64,000 bases of DNA from Pedobacter sp. KBW06 (GTDB lineage Bacteria > Bacteroidota > Bacteroidia > Sphingobacteriales > Sphingobacteriaceae), in contig NZ_QAJL01000003.1 of assembly GCF_003852525.1 (NCBI RefSeq), positions 1,518,061 to 1,582,060 on the forward strand. Direction: 5' to 3'. Below are positions 63,201 to 64,000 of the stretch, in pieces. Positions within the stretch are counted from its first letter, which is position 1. Each line of letters begins with the position of its first letter. A program made the position numbers and the translations under genes. Under the pieces are notes generated by a model. It had not been told where the DNA came from and did no database searches. It saw nothing but the letters and a program-made list of their open reading frames with translations.

Positions 63201-63337
63201 CAAAACCTTTAGCTATTGTGGTGATCGGAGGATTGATTACTAACACTTTATTCAACCTTTTTGTCTATCCGATTGTGTTTTACTGGGCCTATAAAAAGAA
63301 AGTGAATCATTTACAATCAGCAATACCACAGGCATAA
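60203..63337 (+). CDS. CzcA-type heavy-metal RND efflux pump
   Basis: The 1044-aa protein is a single, unfused HME-RND permease. Its TM4 motif DFGIIIDGAVVMVEG has the Asp-Asp-Glu set of CzcA-type divalent cation exporters. Other family blocks are PDVTNTNITIITQWPGRSAEEVEKFV, the porter segments and the C-terminal FIALFGICVQNGVILI. It moves Zn, Co, Cd or Ni out through the adaptor and TolC channel. Unlike the fusion pump at 1194-5558, the protein ends at the last TM with QSAIPQA and no OMF. It is the last gene of the regulated operon and is followed by a 17-bp hairpin. Confidence 0.95.
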   Translation: MNKFIKTVIGFSLKNKYFIFFATFILILAGYLSFKHTTIEAFPDVTNTNITIITQWPGRSAEEVEKFVSRPLEIAMNPTEKRTSIRSSSLFGLSIVKITFEDDVDYAAARVQVNNHIAEADLPEGLKPEVQPPYGPTGEIFRYTLSSDKKSVRELKTLQDWVIQRELLSVPGIADVVSFGGEVKTYQITVDPQKAIQYGVSAAELFEAVSKSNINVGGDVIVQSGQAYVVRGIGILNNIDEIRNVVVDNFNGTPVYVKTIADVAESALPRLGQVGRDHDPDVVEGIVVMRKGENPSEVISKLKEKIKDVNENILPADVKINPFYDREDLVNYATHTVMGNMMEGIIFVTLIVFLFMADWRTTLIVSIIIPLALLFAFICLKLKGMSANLLSMGAIDFGIIIDGAVVMVEGIFVALDHKAKKVGMEKFNGLSKLGLIKKACLENGKGIFFAKLIIITGLLPIFTFEKVEGKMFSPLAWTLSFALLGALLLTFTLVPAMASVLLRKNVREKHNIFLEFLTKHVIRFFDVCFKFRKLAFGVSMVVLVLGLFSFKFLGTEFLPTLDEGSIYVRATGPLSISLDETKKLSNDIRKIFLSFEEVKQVMSQTGRPNDGTDATGFYNMEFHVDIYPKKEWKRKETKEQLIERMQEKLKSFPGISLNFSQPISDNVEEAVSGVKGSIVVKLFGNDFKFIEKEEEKIEKILKTVEGIEDLGILRNLGQPELQINLDQKKMALYGVSTADANAVIEMAIGGKAATQIYEGERKFDLIIRYPEDFRKDESSIAKLRIPTLAGAKVPLGEIASIRKITGPSMIYRDKHQRYGAIKFSIRGRDMGSVIAEAQAKVKAEIKLPKEYKMEWAGDFENQQRATSRLSQAVPISLLLIFFILFVLFGNIKDSLLVLNNVPFAMVGGILAILATGINFNISAGIGFIALFGICVQNGVILITRFKSNITELKHRPDWSFADAIKDGVASRMRPVIMTALMAAIGLMPAALSTGIGSEASKPLAIVVIGGLITNTLFNLFVYPIVFYWAYKKKVNHLQSAIPQA

Positions 63338-63347
63338 AGATTTATCG

Positions 63348-63385
63348 ATACATAGATATATCAACATCTTGATATATCTATGTAT
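63348..63385. terminator. Convergent terminator, 17-bp hairpin
   Basis: ATACATAGATATATCAA (63348-63364) and TTGATATATCTATGTAT (63369-63385) are exact reverse complements around a 4-nt loop CATC. The stem is AT-rich and separates the convergent RND gene and GH29 gene. Its function as terminator is inferred. Confidence 0.6.
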
Positions 63386-63397
63386 TTGTTGCAATGC

Positions 63398-64000
63398 CTA
63401 TAAGTCCGGTGCCTTATATACAGCTATTTCCGACAGCACCGGACAGGCATTTGCCTCCAGTACATTGATTCTGATTTTAGTTGTCTTTATCGTGGCAAAA
63501 GAAAGAATCCTTTTATGACCTATCGTAGTTTGCTGCAATAAAGGTTTAAATTCTTTTCCATCCAGGTATTCTACGGAGAAGGATTTGATGCGTTGTCCCA
63601 GGGCAATATATTCCTGAAGTACGATGCGGTTCAGTTCCGTTGCTTTTCCAAGGTCAATTGTTAAAGTCGCTGTTTTTACCTGATCTGATGTTGCCCAGTA
63701 AGTACTGGTCTTTCCATCCGTCAGGTTTTGCGCAAGAAACTGTTTCCCTGTTCTTGTATTGCTGGCCAGTACTTTCTTTCCTTTGGCAAGGTTCGTCTTA
63801 AAGCTCGCATCAATGGCTTTTTTAAATTCCATTAAGCGTGTGGAATCAGTTGGATGAATTAATCCGTCACGATCTACCGGAACGTTTAACAACAGGTTAC
63901 TGTTGCGTCCCACTGAACTCTCATAAATAGACATCAGTTCTTCCAGGGTTTTCACTTTATTGTCTGTTGAAGCGCTATAAAACCATCCTGGTCTGATGGA
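63398..64000 (-). CDS. C-terminal part of an alpha-L-fucosidase (GH29) with discoidin-like domain, cut by the window end
   Basis: The frame is open through the window edge at 64000, so the gene starts beyond it. The last residues before the edge read SIRPGWFYSASTDNKVKTLEELMSIYESSVGRNSNLLLNVPVDRDGLIH, matching the end of the GH29 catalytic barrel. The final 115 residues (TGKQFLAQNLTDGKTSTYWATSDQVKTATLTIDLGKATELNRIVLQEYIALGQRIKSFSVEYLDG) form an F5/8-type (discoidin) carbohydrate-binding domain. It differs from the shorter fucosidase at 26848-28287. The link to the nearby metal operon is only positional. Confidence 0.9.
   Translation of the reverse strand, partial: SIRPGWFYSASTDNKVKTLEELMSIYESSVGRNSNLLLNVPVDRDGLIHPTDSTRLMEFKKAIDASFKTNLAKGKKVLASNTRTGKQFLAQNLTDGKTSTYWATSDQVKTATLTIDLGKATELNRIVLQEYIALGQRIKSFSVEYLDGKEFKPLLQQTTIGHKRILSFATIKTTKIRINVLEANACPVLSEIAVYKAPDL

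Overview
The window reads as a chromosome segment from a Bacteroidota bacterium, most likely a Pedobacter-like member of the Sphingobacteriaceae. This rests on three SusC/SusD pairs, a hybrid two-component regulator with AraC output, Bacteroidota-style promoters (TTG, about 19-20 nt, TAnnTTTG), GG-leader peptide genetics and an RND-TolC fusion. No rRNA, tRNA, CRISPR array or transposase was seen.

Region 1 (35-6057, minus): a heavy-metal efflux operon of a small secreted protein, a CzcA-type RND pump fused to a TolC-like outer-membrane factor, and a lipoprotein adaptor.

Region 2 (6080-20081, minus): a phosphonate-utilisation locus built like a polysaccharide locus. A SusC/SusD pair leads into phosphonoacetate hydrolase (phnA), phosphonoacetaldehyde dehydrogenase (phnY), two flavin amine oxidoreductases, a DUF5690 MFS-like transporter, and two exported phosphodiesterase-type hydrolases. 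PhnW is absent and the flavoenzymes probably take its place. A likely substrate class is aminoethylphosphonate esters, for example phosphonosphingolipids.

Region 3 (20403-24569): housekeeping and stress genes: a CAP-domain lipoprotein, an Fpg/Nei-like glycosylase without a zinc finger, an HxlR regulator divergent from an exported metallo-beta-lactamase-fold enzyme with a visible operator/promoter, a DUF4291 protein and an exported thioredoxin. A nested palindromic element follows at 24580-24717.

Region 4 (24761-44314): a glycan utilisation locus with GH2, GH29 fucosidase, a heparinase II/III-like lyase, two SusC/SusD pairs and a divergent hybrid two-component sensor/regulator.

Region 5 (44316-51279, minus): a candidate peptide natural-product cluster. 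It contains an 84-aa GG-leader precursor with six core cysteines, a VKOR-DsbA fusion carrying a degenerate C39-like domain, a TlpA-like protein, two glycosyltransferase-type proteins, a weakly LanC-like protein and a small HTH protein. No ABC exporter lies in the cluster.

Region 6 (51692-55475): assorted small genes, including a 40-aa membrane protein overlapping an LpxL-like acyltransferase, VOC and GNAT proteins, and a J-domain/KTSC fusion.

Region 7 (55648-63337, plus): a second metal-efflux system in the order response regulator, histidine kinase, TolC, adaptor, CzcA-type RND. Four 11-bp direct repeats in front of tolC look like the response-regulator binding site. The window ends inside a second GH29-type fucosidase.
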